NCBI RefSeq assembly: GCF_036016195.1
Contig: NZ_JAYWTM010000006.1
Span: 310,001 to 374,000 of the forward strand
Direction: 5' to 3'
Source of the DNA: Brenneria populi
GTDB taxonomy: Bacteria; Pseudomonadota; Gammaproteobacteria; Enterobacterales; Enterobacteriaceae
Length of the DNA stretch: 64,000 nt
A program made the translations under genes and the position numbers. Of the stretch, positions 33,758 through 41,438 are shown in pieces. Positions within the stretch are counted from its first letter, which is position 1. Every line of letters begins with the position of its first letter. A model generated the notes under the pieces. That model had not been told where the DNA came from and made no database searches. It worked only from the letters and a program-made list of their open reading frames with translations.

Positions 33758-34063
33758 TTAACGACGGGAGAGCAGAACGCCAAGTACGACGCCGACCGCG
33801 GCGCCGATACCCACGCCGGTCCAGGGATTTTCACGGACATAGTCATCGGCGCAGCCTACCGCTTCCCGCGTATGGCTGGCGATCCGCTCGCCGGTATCGC
33901 TCAGGCGAGAACGCGTTTCTTTCAAGGCTGTTTCAGCTTTACTACGGAGCTTATCCAATTCCGTTTTGGATTTGTCGCTTGAGGTGCTTAATACCTCTTC
34001 CAGCGTATCCGCCAGTGATTTCAATTCAGCGCGTAAAACTTCGGAACTTTGATCTTTAGCCAT
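33758..34063 (-). CDS. yqjD: DUF883 ribosome-associated membrane protein YqjD
   Basis: This 101-residue ElaB/YqjD/YgaM-family protein has a long N-terminal helix rich in Lys, Glu and Ser. It ends in the conserved YVRENPWTGVGIGAAVGVVLG membrane anchor and an Arg-Arg tail. In E. coli YqjD is tail-anchored, binds ribosomes and is made in stationary phase. It leads the yqjD-yqjE-yqjK group. Confidence 0.92.
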   Translation of the reverse strand: MAKDQSSEVLRAELKSLADTLEEVLSTSSDKSKTELDKLRSKAETALKETRSRLSDTGERIASHTREAVGCADDYVRENPWTGVGIGAAVGVVLGVLLSRR

Positions 34064-34177
34064 CTTAGATAACCTTCATGTTATAAGCCTGGAATAGTAA
34101 CTATAGCCTAAATTTCGATGTCTGCCCGTCGGGGTGTGGCAGATAGTGCTTATAACCTATTGTATACCGGCCATCTT

Positions 34178-34555
34178 TTACTTTATTTGCAACGCCCGTA
34201 ATTCCTGTTCCGCCTCAGCCAGTTTTTTCTCTCGTTTTAGAATTTTTTTCGCGTCGCCGTCCTGTCGGCTCTCTTTTAGTTCGCGCTGGCGCTCGGCGAC
34301 TTCGGCGCGTTTTTCCGCAATCTTATCCTGACGTTCGGCTGCCAGCTTTTCATCGCTGCAGTTGGATTTGACTCCATCCAAAGCGCTCTGCAGCCCCGCG
34401 ACCCGATGCTGATTGCCGTTTTGACGGGCGTGTTCGATTTGGCGCTGGATTTCCCGCTCTTTTTGCGCGCAGCCGCTTTGCACATTCGCCGCCTGAGCCA
34501 GCGAGATGCCGGAGAAAACCCATACCATGACTGCTATTACATGATGTTTTTTCAT
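34178..34555 (-). CDS. yqjC: DUF1090 periplasmic protein YqjC
   Basis: This 125-residue secreted protein has a signal peptide (MKKHHVIAVMVWVFSGISLAQA) and a long charged helical body with two cysteines (GCAQKEREI, SNCSDEK), as in DUF1090 proteins. It lies 4 bases after mzrA and before yqjD on the same strand. The function is unknown. Confidence 0.9.
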   Translation of the reverse strand: MKKHHVIAVMVWVFSGISLAQAANVQSGCAQKEREIQRQIEHARQNGNQHRVAGLQSALDGVKSNCSDEKLAAERQDKIAEKRAEVAERQRELKESRQDGDAKKILKREKKLAEAEQELRALQIK

Positions 34556-34559
34556 GTTG

Positions 34560-34940
34560 TTATCCTAAATTAGACTGTTTTTGCGTCAGCTTTTGCTGCC
34601 AGAAAGGAGGCGGATTGATGGTTTGCTGCGTCGTGATGCTCGCCTTAGGCAATGAGGTACGCAAAATATTTCTGGCCTCGGCGCTTTGCGCGGGCGACGC
34701 TAGACGTACAATCAGGCTGCCCTCCGCGGGCGTGATGCTTTTTATCGCGATGCCGCGTTCATTTAGTCGCTGATAAATGTAGAAACCGTCGGGCAGCGCC
34801 GCGCCCTGATAGAGCGGCTGAATGTGCAGTTGCGCCTCATCCTGAGAGCGATGAGGAACCAGCATTAGCGCAAAGAGCGGCACCGCCACCAGCAGCACAA
34901 TGCGCCATAGTTTTTTGGGGTAAAACCAGCGGATTAGCAC
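34560..34940 (-). CDS. mzrA: EnvZ/OmpR modulator MzrA
   Basis: This 126-residue single-pass inner-membrane protein (membrane segment about residues 12-28, IVLLVAVPLFALML) has a periplasmic domain. In E. coli MzrA binds EnvZ and links the Cpx and EnvZ/OmpR systems. It follows yqjA after 2 bases, the conserved order. The C-terminal 25 residues (NPPPFWQQKLTQKQSNLG) are lineage-variable. Confidence 0.88.
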   Translation of the reverse strand: MLIRWFYPKKLWRIVLLVAVPLFALMLVPHRSQDEAQLHIQPLYQGAALPDGFYIYQRLNERGIAIKSITPAEGSLIVRLASPAQSAEARNILRTSLPKASITTQQTINPPPFWQQKLTQKQSNLG

Positions 34941-34942
34941 CG

Positions 34943-35617
34943 TTAATTTCCTTTTCCCGCGCTAGCGGCGCGCTTTTTGCGCCAAAGCAAAAATAGCGAT
35001 CCAAACAGGCCGATAAACAGCAATGCCAGCGGCAGCATCATCAGAAAAAACATCAGTTCGTCTTCATATTTCCGAAAAACGGGGGTTTTCCCTAATGCAA
35101 AGCCGAGCGACACCAGAATGACGACCCATAGCAGCGCGCTCATCCAGTTGAAGAACTGAAAACGGGCGTTATTTAAGCCGGACAGACCGGCGATGGTTGG
35201 TAATAGTGTACGTACGAACGCCAGAAAACGCCCAATTAATAGCGCGGAAAGGCCGTGCCGATGGAAAAGCTGGTGCGCCCGCTGGTGATAGTGCGCGGGC
35301 AAATGCGACAGCCAGCCTTGTACGATGCGCGTATTACCCAGCCATTTCCCCTGAATGTAGCTGACCCAGCATCCCAGGCTGGCCGCCGTCGTCAGCAGGA
35401 CGATGGTGAACGGGTAGTTCATGGTGCCTTTGGCGACCAGTACGCCAACCAGAATAAGTAAGCTATCGCCCGGCAAAAACGCCGCCGGCAATAAGCCGTT
35501 TTCTAGAAAAAGAATTAAGAACAGTAAAATATAGATGGTCCACACCAGTTTAGGATCGGCTAACACATCGAAATCTTGGAGCCAGAGTGCGTTTAACAGT
35601 TCTTTAATAATATCCAT
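34943..35617 (-). CDS. yqjA: DedA-family membrane protein YqjA
   Basis: This 224-residue DedA protein has the family segments LLFLILFLENGLLPAAFLPG near residues 31-50 and LIGRFLAFVRTLLPTIAGL (about 132-150), with the conserved GxFxPxR-like arginine. DedA proteins support membrane lipid and proton homeostasis; E. coli YqjA is needed for alkaline tolerance. In E. coli exuR lies just upstream; here that place is taken by non-coding DNA. Confidence 0.92.
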   Translation of the reverse strand: MDIIKELLNALWLQDFDVLADPKLVWTIYILLFLILFLENGLLPAAFLPGDSLLILVGVLVAKGTMNYPFTIVLLTTAASLGCWVSYIQGKWLGNTRIVQGWLSHLPAHYHQRAHQLFHRHGLSALLIGRFLAFVRTLLPTIAGLSGLNNARFQFFNWMSALLWVVILVSLGFALGKTPVFRKYEDELMFFLMMLPLALLFIGLFGSLFLLWRKKRAASAGKGN

Positions 35618-35764
35618 CCGCTATTCCTAATACTGCTGCATGACATGTAACCCGTGGCGATGCGAACGCTCCCGGTCGTGATGAGGGTAGATACGGTTTG
35701 TATCGGCTATTTTTCAAACCGCTGGCGTGTTTGCTGCATGACTCGGCCCCTTTCTGCTTCTTAA

Positions 35765-35860
35765 AATCGATCCCCGTCATACTTTGAGCCGTATGTGCGC
35801 CGGCTTTACGCGCGCTCCATCCACGGGGCGGCCCGTAAATAGCCGACGCTTTGCGTTGTT
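35765..35860 (+). repeat. Degenerate dispersed enterobacterial repeat, within a gene-free stretch
   Basis: CCCCGTCATACTTTGAGC at 35771-35788, followed by GTATGTGCGCCGGCTTTA, resembles the dispersed sequence common between genes of Yersinia, Serratia and Pectobacteriaceae (CCCGTCATACTTCAAGTTGC type). Only one copy is seen in the window, so the identification rests on memory. The surrounding 35618-36196 region holds no gene I can support; exuR and exuT, which stand here in E. coli, are absent. Confidence 0.4.
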
Positions 35861-36196
35861 CAACAAACGACCGTTTTATCCTGCGGCTCGTATTATTGAG
35901 GGCGTAACGGGTCTATTAAATAAACGGCATAATCCAACGTTTTTCTTAATGATTTATTCGATTGGGCCATGCTGATGATAGTACGGGGTTTGGCAGAATT
36001 CTTGCTTTTTATCCGCGTCATCCGAATATTTGACCGATATTCGCGCTAGACCGCTCCGGACGTGAATTCTCGGCCATTGACGTCTGTTTTTCCCCAAAGC
36101 CGCGATTAAAAGTAAAAAACATCTTCTAACTGTAACAAAATGGGTGATGCCGAGACAGGAAAATATCACAGCAAGCGGGTTGATTTAAGACATGTT

Positions 36197-36523
36197 ATGG
36201 ATGAAATATTGGCGTTTCCGTCATATTTTACACTGGCTGACAGAAGTCGACGCTTTTTGACTTTATTCTCTGGCCGTTACAGCACAACGGGGCTACCATT
36301 CGCGGCCTGGGCCGCCACCGTAGCGCATACTATCGGCAATCCCCTCTCTCACTGGACTCATCAGGAACTGCGCCGTACCGGAATACGGCTGTCGCCGTCA
36401 ACGGCGAAAGATATTTGGCAGCGCGCTAATGCCCTGCTGGAGCGTGATGACTTCACGCCGCGCGGCGCTGAAAAACGTATGGATCATTTTGCCGCTTATC
36501 GCACTTTGCCGGCAACCTCATAA
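36197..36523 (+). CDS. Hypothetical protein
   Basis: This 108-codon reading frame begins MDEILAFPSYFTLADRSRRF and ends HFAAYRTLPATS. I do not recognise the family. It is moderately basic, has no signal peptide and only one weakly hydrophobic patch (LPFAAWAATVAHTIG). I prefer the ATG at 36197 to an upstream in-frame ATG at 36140, but neither has a good ribosome site. It could be a real lineage-specific gene; codon composition is similar to neighbours. Confidence 0.4.
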   Translation: MDEILAFPSYFTLADRSRRFLTLFSGRYSTTGLPFAAWAATVAHTIGNPLSHWTHQELRRTGIRLSPSTAKDIWQRANALLERDDFTPRGAEKRMDHFAAYRTLPATS

Positions 36524-36680
36524 TAAACCGGCTAAAAATGGGGGCGGCGACTTTCGCGCGTTGACTATTTTTCAACGCGGCGTAACGTTGTAAACCTTGC
36601 GCATTGTATTTAAAATAAAACGTCGTTTCATTTAGTATGCGCCGTTTTGCTTTTCCGCGATGTTTTTATAGGCAGGGATC

Positions 36681-37223
36681 ATGACACATTATTGGTTTGC
36701 CCAGTCGGTGGGGATATTGGCCTTTTTGGTCGGTATTACCATGTTTTTTAATCGTAATGATCGGAAATTTAAAATACAGCTTTCGGTTTATAGCGCGGTT
36801 ATCGGCTGTCATTTCTTTCTCATGGGCGCGAATGCGGCGGGAGTTAGCGCGCTCTTGAACTCCGCGCGTACCCTGATTGCGATTAAAACGCACAATATCG
36901 CCGTGATGTTGTTATTTATCTCTCTGACGCTGGTTTTCGGCTTGGCCAATATACGGCATGTGATGGAGCTGCTGCCGATATTGGGTACGGTTGCCAGTAC
37001 CTGGGCGCTGTTTCGTACCTCCGGTTTAACCACGCGCGGTATAATATGGTGTTCGACCGCATGTTGGGTGGCGCATAACATCTGGCTGGGGTCGATCGGC
37101 GGTTTGATGATCGAAAGCAGTTTTCTGCTGATGAATGGATTTACTATTATCCGTTTCCGGCACATGCAGAAACACGGTATCGATCCGTTTCAGGCGGAGA
37201 GTGAGGGGGCCGGCAAAGCCTGA
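36681..37223 (+). CDS. ygjV: YgjV-family inner-membrane protein
   Basis: This 180-residue protein with about six membrane segments begins WFAQSVGILAFLVGITMFFN and contains FLMGANAAGVSALLNSARTL, as in YgjV of E. coli. The function is unknown. GGCAGGGA precedes the ATG. It stands alone, convergent with alx. Confidence 0.88.
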   Translation: MTHYWFAQSVGILAFLVGITMFFNRNDRKFKIQLSVYSAVIGCHFFLMGANAAGVSALLNSARTLIAIKTHNIAVMLLFISLTLVFGLANIRHVMELLPILGTVASTWALFRTSGLTTRGIIWCSTACWVAHNIWLGSIGGLMIESSFLLMNGFTIIRFRHMQKHGIDPFQAESEGAGKA

Positions 37224-37295
37224 GCGAAAAATCGGGATGGCCGCCGCGGGCAGCGGCTATCCCCTGAATCAATCGGCGTACCGGTCGCCGGGCGG

Positions 37296-38249
37296 TTACT
37301 GCGCCGCGCGTCGGTTGACCCAAATATTAATCAGCATGGTGGTGACCAGAATCCCCGCGACCACGCCCAGCGAAATGGCGATGGGGATATGGAAGATATC
37401 AATCAGCATCATCTTGGCGCCGATAAAGACCAGAATAACCGCCAGTCCGTATTTCAACAGCGAGAAGCGCTCGGCCGCGCCGGCCAGCAGGAAGTACATG
37501 GCGCGCAGGCCCAGAATGGCGAACAGGTTCGAGGTTAATACGATAAAGGGGTCGGTCGTCACGGCGAAAATCGCCGGGATGCTGTCGACGGCAAAAATCA
37601 CATCGCTGATTTCGACCAAGATAAGCACCAGGAACAGCGGCGTGGCATACAGTATTCCGCTCCGGCGGATAAAGAACTTATCGTTTTCAATACTGTCGGT
37701 CATGCGCAAATGTCCGCGCAGCCAGCGCACCAGCGGTTTGTCGCCGATGTTGGCGTCGTCGTCTTTGGCCAACGCCATTTTGATCCCGGTGAATAGCAGG
37801 AATGCGCCGAATACGTACAGCAGCCATTGGAACTGCGTGACCAGCCAACTGCCGCCGAAGACCATCAGCGTTCTTAGGACGATCGCGCCTAACACGCCGT
37901 AAACCAGCACCCGGCGCTGATATTGCGGCGGAACGGAAAAATAGCCGAACAGCATCAGCCAGACGAAGACGTTATCGACGGCGAGCGCTTTCTCAATCAG
38001 ATAACCGGTCAGGAAGGCCAGCGCTTGCGTATTGGCGACCTCGCGCCCCAGCGTGCCGTCCAGATACCACCAGAAGCCGGCGTTGAACAGCAAAGAAAGC
38101 GTCACCCAAACGATAGACCAGACGGCGGCCTGCTTGAACGTCATCACCGTCGATCCCTTACGCCCCTGATAGAGCAGATCGATAGCTAACATCACGATAA
38201 CAATAATAGCGAAACTGCCCCATAGCCATGGCGTGCCAATGGTGTGCAT
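37296..38249 (-). CDS. alx: TerC-family membrane protein Alx
   Basis: This 317-residue inner-membrane protein of the TerC family has about nine membrane segments and paired acidic motifs, EKALAVDNVFVW and DVIFAVDSIPA. In E. coli Alx is induced at alkaline pH and linked to manganese export. I place the start at 38249 (MHTIGTPWLWG), after AAAGGATA; 34 upstream in-frame codons overlap the riboswitch leader. Expression is probably controlled by that leader. Confidence 0.94.
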   Translation of the reverse strand: MHTIGTPWLWGSFAIIVIVMLAIDLLYQGRKGSTVMTFKQAAVWSIVWVTLSLLFNAGFWWYLDGTLGREVANTQALAFLTGYLIEKALAVDNVFVWLMLFGYFSVPPQYQRRVLVYGVLGAIVLRTLMVFGGSWLVTQFQWLLYVFGAFLLFTGIKMALAKDDDANIGDKPLVRWLRGHLRMTDSIENDKFFIRRSGILYATPLFLVLILVEISDVIFAVDSIPAIFAVTTDPFIVLTSNLFAILGLRAMYFLLAGAAERFSLLKYGLAVILVFIGAKMMLIDIFHIPIAISLGVVAGILVTTMLINIWVNRRAAQ

Positions 38250-38271
38250 AGCGATATCCTTTAAACGAAAA

Positions 38272-38302
38272 CAAAAACGGCCAACGTCGAAAGGCGCTGG
38301 CC
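38272..38302 (-). terminator. Intrinsic terminator in the alx leader
   Basis: On the minus strand GGCCAGCG and CGTTGGCC (38279-38302) form a stem followed by TTTTTGTTTT, ending 20 bases before the alx start. It is the expression platform of the riboswitch upstream. Confidence 0.75.
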
Positions 38303-38324
38303 GCTTATCATTTAAGCTGCAAAT

Positions 38325-38455
38325 GCACCTCGCCTTTCGGCAAGGTCTCACTTACAACATTAATGCAGTAGTCTGATTAAAGTTGCCCGGCAACCGGATG
38401 CGCTGCGCACCGTAATGACGATTAACCGGCGAAAAAGTTACTCCCCTTTGCTGAC
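38325..38455 (-). ncRNA. yybP-ykoY manganese riboswitch (PRE element)
   Basis: On the minus strand the leader contains AAAGGGGAGTAAC (around 38438-38450) at the 5' side, and GTGAGACCTTGCCGAAAGGC followed by GAGGTGC (38325-38350) at the 3' side. These are the two conserved arms of the yybP-ykoY family. In E. coli the alx leader responds to Mn2+ and alkaline pH. An intrinsic terminator follows before alx, so transcription control is likely. Confidence 0.88.
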
Positions 38456-38674
38456 CAGACGATAGGCGAATTTATGATCCAGGTCAAATAAATATCGTCA
38501 CTCTCACATCGACGCCTATTTGTTAAAGGAAAGCGTGAGTTGCGTAAAATAGCAAGATAGCGCGGCGGTTGAAGTACAATTACGATGTTTTTGCCCGCTT
38601 GTTTGGTAAAAGCATTTACTGGCGCGCGTTTTTAAGGGATAAACAGCGCAAATTTTGTGATTCAGGAGGGGCCA

Positions 38675-39814
38675 ATGAGCCAGCTCGAACTGGAAACGCG
38701 TAATCTGACGCTGGTGCGTTATCCTCAGGTTGCTGATAATTCGGCGTTACAGGCGTGGGAGGCGGCGGATGAATTTCTGTTGCGGGAGCTTTCGTCCATG
38801 GAGATCGCGCCCGGGGCGCGCCTGATTTTTAATGACGCGTTCGGGGCGCTAGCCTGCGGATTGCAGGCTCAGTCGCCGGTCAGCATCAGCGATTCTTACA
38901 TGAGCCAGCTGGCTACGCGGCATAACCTGGCGCTGAATGACTTGAAGGCCGATTCCGTGGAGCTGCTGGATAGCCTGGCCGATTTACCCGCGGCGCCGGC
39001 ATTGGCGGTGATCAAAATACCGAAAACCATGGCGCTGTTGGAGGATCAGCTGCGTAAGCTGAGGAAGGTGGCGACGCCGCAGACGCGCATTATCGCCGGC
39101 GCCAGAGCCAGGGATATCCATACCTCGACGCTCCAGCTGTTCGAACGCATCCTGGGGCCGACGAAGACGTCTCTCGCTTGGAAAAAAGCGCGCCTGATCC
39201 ATTGCGAGGTCGCGGATCTGAAGGTGAGCGAGCCGCCGCCGACCACGGTCTGGGATCTGGAGGAGTACGGCTACCGGATCCATAACTACGCCAACGTCTT
39301 TTCACGCGGCGGGCTGGATATCGGCGCGCGTTTCTTTATGCAGCATCTGCCGCGGGATATCGACGGGAAGATCGTCGACTTAGGCTGCGGCAACGGGGTG
39401 ATTGGGCTGGCGGCGCTGGCGCTCAACCCGGATGCCGCCGTCAGCTTTTTCGATGAATCCTATATGGCGGTCGCTTCCAGCCGGATGAACGTTACGGTTA
39501 ACCGTCCGCAGGATAGCGAGCGCTGCGGGTTTGCCGTCAATCACGGACTGTCCGGCGTGGGGCGCGACAGCCTGCGGGCCGTGCTGTGCAATCCGCCGTT
39601 CCATCAGCAGCAGGCGGTGACCGACCATATCGCCTGGCAAATGTTCCTCGACTCCCGCCGCTGTCTTGAGGTCGGGGGCGAATTACGCATCGTCGGTAAT
39701 CGCCATCTCAACTATTTCCACAAGCTTAAACGTCTGTTCGGCAACTGTGAGGTGGTCGACGGCAACGCGAAATTCGTCGTGCTGCGGGCGGTGAAAACCT
39801 CGACGGCCCGCTAG
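38675..39814 (+). CDS. rlmG: 23S rRNA (guanine-1835-N2)-methyltransferase RlmG
   Basis: This 379-residue methyltransferase modifies G1835 of 23S rRNA. The SAM-binding motif is VDLGCGNGVIG (about residues 234-244) and the catalytic NPPF motif is in CNPPFHQQ (about 309-316). An N-terminal degenerate methyltransferase domain precedes it, as in RlmC/RlmG. I chose the ATG at 38675 with AGGAGG 6 bases upstream. Confidence 0.93.
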   Translation: MSQLELETRNLTLVRYPQVADNSALQAWEAADEFLLRELSSMEIAPGARLIFNDAFGALACGLQAQSPVSISDSYMSQLATRHNLALNDLKADSVELLDSLADLPAAPALAVIKIPKTMALLEDQLRKLRKVATPQTRIIAGARARDIHTSTLQLFERILGPTKTSLAWKKARLIHCEVADLKVSEPPPTTVWDLEEYGYRIHNYANVFSRGGLDIGARFFMQHLPRDIDGKIVDLGCGNGVIGLAALALNPDAAVSFFDESYMAVASSRMNVTVNRPQDSERCGFAVNHGLSGVGRDSLRAVLCNPPFHQQQAVTDHIAWQMFLDSRRCLEVGGELRIVGNRHLNYFHKLKRLFGNCEVVDGNAKFVVLRAVKTSTAR

Positions 39815-39983
39815 CCTGACGGCGTGTCGGGGCGCGTTCGATTGCCGACGCGTCCGCGATCGCCGTCCTCTCCCGCAGGCGGAGCCGGGAAAAGCGCGCG
39901 GATGGATAATGGCCGGCCGGATTGTTTGTTGTCGGCGGAGAGTGCCATTATAATTCGCTGGATAATCAGGCGAAGGAATCTCT

Positions 39984-40280
39984 ATGTGGATTGAAGAATT
40001 GGAGACGCGGTTGGATGGCGCGTTTCAGGATCTGGAGCGAAGCGTTCAGCAACAGCAGCAAAGCTGGCAGCGGGATTATCAGCGCCTACAGCAGCAGCTG
40101 GCGCAGGCCGAACGGCGTGAAACGCAGCTCGGCGAACAGATTAAACAGCTTGTCGCCCAGCTGAACGCGATGGACAGCTCGCCGGAGCGCAATCCGTTGC
40201 TGCATAAAGTCAAAATCATCAGCGCCCATATTGATGCGCTGGCTAAGGATGCGTCGGAGTTTCTCCGCTCGCTGCCTTGA
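39984..40280 (+). CDS. Small coiled-coil protein of unknown function
   Basis: This 98-residue protein is almost entirely predicted helix, with glutamine- and leucine-rich heptads (LERSVQQQQQSWQRDYQRLQ, then AERRETQLGEQIKQLVAQL) over about residues 8-60. A second amphipathic helix (HKVKIISAHIDALAKDASEF) lies near the end. There is no signal peptide or membrane segment. I do not recognise a named family. GGAATC precedes the ATG. It stands alone between rlmG and spy. Confidence 0.65.
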   Translation: MWIEELETRLDGAFQDLERSVQQQQQSWQRDYQRLQQQLAQAERRETQLGEQIKQLVAQLNAMDSSPERNPLLHKVKIISAHIDALAKDASEFLRSLP

Positions 40281-40513
40281 TCCTACCGACGCGTGCCGTT
40301 CGTTCCGGCCGAGGATGAGGCGCGGCTTAACGTAATCCGATCGATTTCCTGCAGATTTTCTCCGTATTCTTCATATTTGCCGGAAATGTGAATGAATTAC
40401 TTGCAGATATTTACCCTTGCTCTAATTAACTGAAACTGTGGCGCCTATACTTCTTTCCGACAGCGCGACCATGGTCATTCACGACGATTCAGATAGATAT
40501 GGAAGGATAAATT

Positions 40514-41002
40514 ATGCGTAAATTAACGGCACTTTTAATCGCCTCTTCACTGGCGTTGGGAACGGCGGGCATTGCTCAGGCTAACGATGCGCCCAAGGGC
40601 CATCATGAAGTCAGAATGGCGAAAGACGGTAAGGGCGGCCCTCGCGGCGGCATGATGCATCATGAAATGATGTTGAAAGATTTGAACCTGACGGAAGCTC
40701 AAAAACAGCAGGTTAAAGAGATTGTGAAGGCGTCTCACGACGATATGCGCAAGCGTATGCAGGATGAGCGGCGTGAAATGAACAATCTGGTCACTGCCGA
40801 CGCTTTTGATTCGGCCAAGGCGCAGGCGCTGCTGGATAAAGCCGACGCCAATCACAAAGCGATGCGGCTGAACGGCCTGGAAACCCAGAATAAGATTTAC
40901 AATATCCTGACGCCGGAACAGAAACAGCAGTACAAAGACAACTTTGAAAAACGTTTGACCCAATCGCCAAGGCAGAACGGCGAGCCGAAGCCGGCTGAGT
41001 AA
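40514..41002 (+). CDS. spy: Spy/CpxP-family periplasmic chaperone
   Basis: This 162-residue secreted protein has a signal peptide (residues 1-23, ending AQA) and two LTxxQ motifs (LTEAQKQQ, LTPEQKQQ) typical of the Spy/CpxP cradle. Spy is an ATP-independent chaperone induced by envelope stress through Cpx and Bae in E. coli. A Met/His/Gly-rich segment (GGMMHHEMM) near residue 45 could bind copper. AAGGATA precedes the ATG. I could not find a clean CpxR box. Confidence 0.9.
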   Translation: MRKLTALLIASSLALGTAGIAQANDAPKGHHEVRMAKDGKGGPRGGMMHHEMMLKDLNLTEAQKQQVKEIVKASHDDMRKRMQDERREMNNLVTADAFDSAKAQALLDKADANHKAMRLNGLETQNKIYNILTPEQKQQYKDNFEKRLTQSPRQNGEPKPAE

Positions 41003-41278
41003 GCGATAACATACCCTTAAGACCGCCGGATTTATCCACCGCTTATGTTTCACCGCGGCGGATAGGTCCGGCGGTTTTCCTTTTTCCCATTGGCGCGCGC
41101 CGATGGCGGCGTTCATCGTAAAAATATCAAACGGTTGATAACATTGGATATGACTCGCACCGGGTATCTCGATCCGACGGACGGGTTTGTCAGCCAACGC
41201 AAAAATATAGTGACATTTTTCACAAAATGAAATTCAGCAGTAGCTTTCTTGGCGTCGGCTTGTTACAAAGCGCGTAGA

Positions 41279-41308
41279 GGACGTCACCAGAATTTTCTGG
41301 GCGAGACC
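41279..41308 (+). promoter_or_regulatory. BglG/LicT antiterminator target (RAT) upstream of bglF
   Basis: GGACGTCACCAG then CTGGGCGAGACC fit the RAT consensus GGA-GT-AC-G ... C-GGC-A-ACC and form its stem across AATTTT. The last bases overlap the first arm of the following terminator, so binding of the antiterminator would block termination. Confidence 0.75.
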
Positions 41309-41353
41309 TGGATAAAACAGTGTGTGGAACACTGGTTTATCCAGGTTTTTTTT
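41307..41353 (+). terminator. Leader terminator before bglF
   Basis: CCTGGATAAA-A-CAGTG (41307-41322) pairs with CACTG-G-TTTATCCAGG (41330-41345), followed by eight T. It is mutually exclusive with the RAT stem. The other sequence between 41003 and 41438 shows only the promoter-proximal region and no gene. Confidence 0.85.
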
Positions 41354-41438
41354 TGCTTTTTTTCCAGCTGGCCAGCGGACGCAAGCAAGACAAGTTGTAT
41401 AGGGCAGAGCAGCCATTTACGAAACGGGAAGTGTCATC

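Noticed and set aside
40380..40510. Possible CpxR box upstream of spy (GTAAA and GTAAT on the minus strand).
   Set aside because: The spacing between half-sites is 9 bases instead of about 5, so it is not a credible match.
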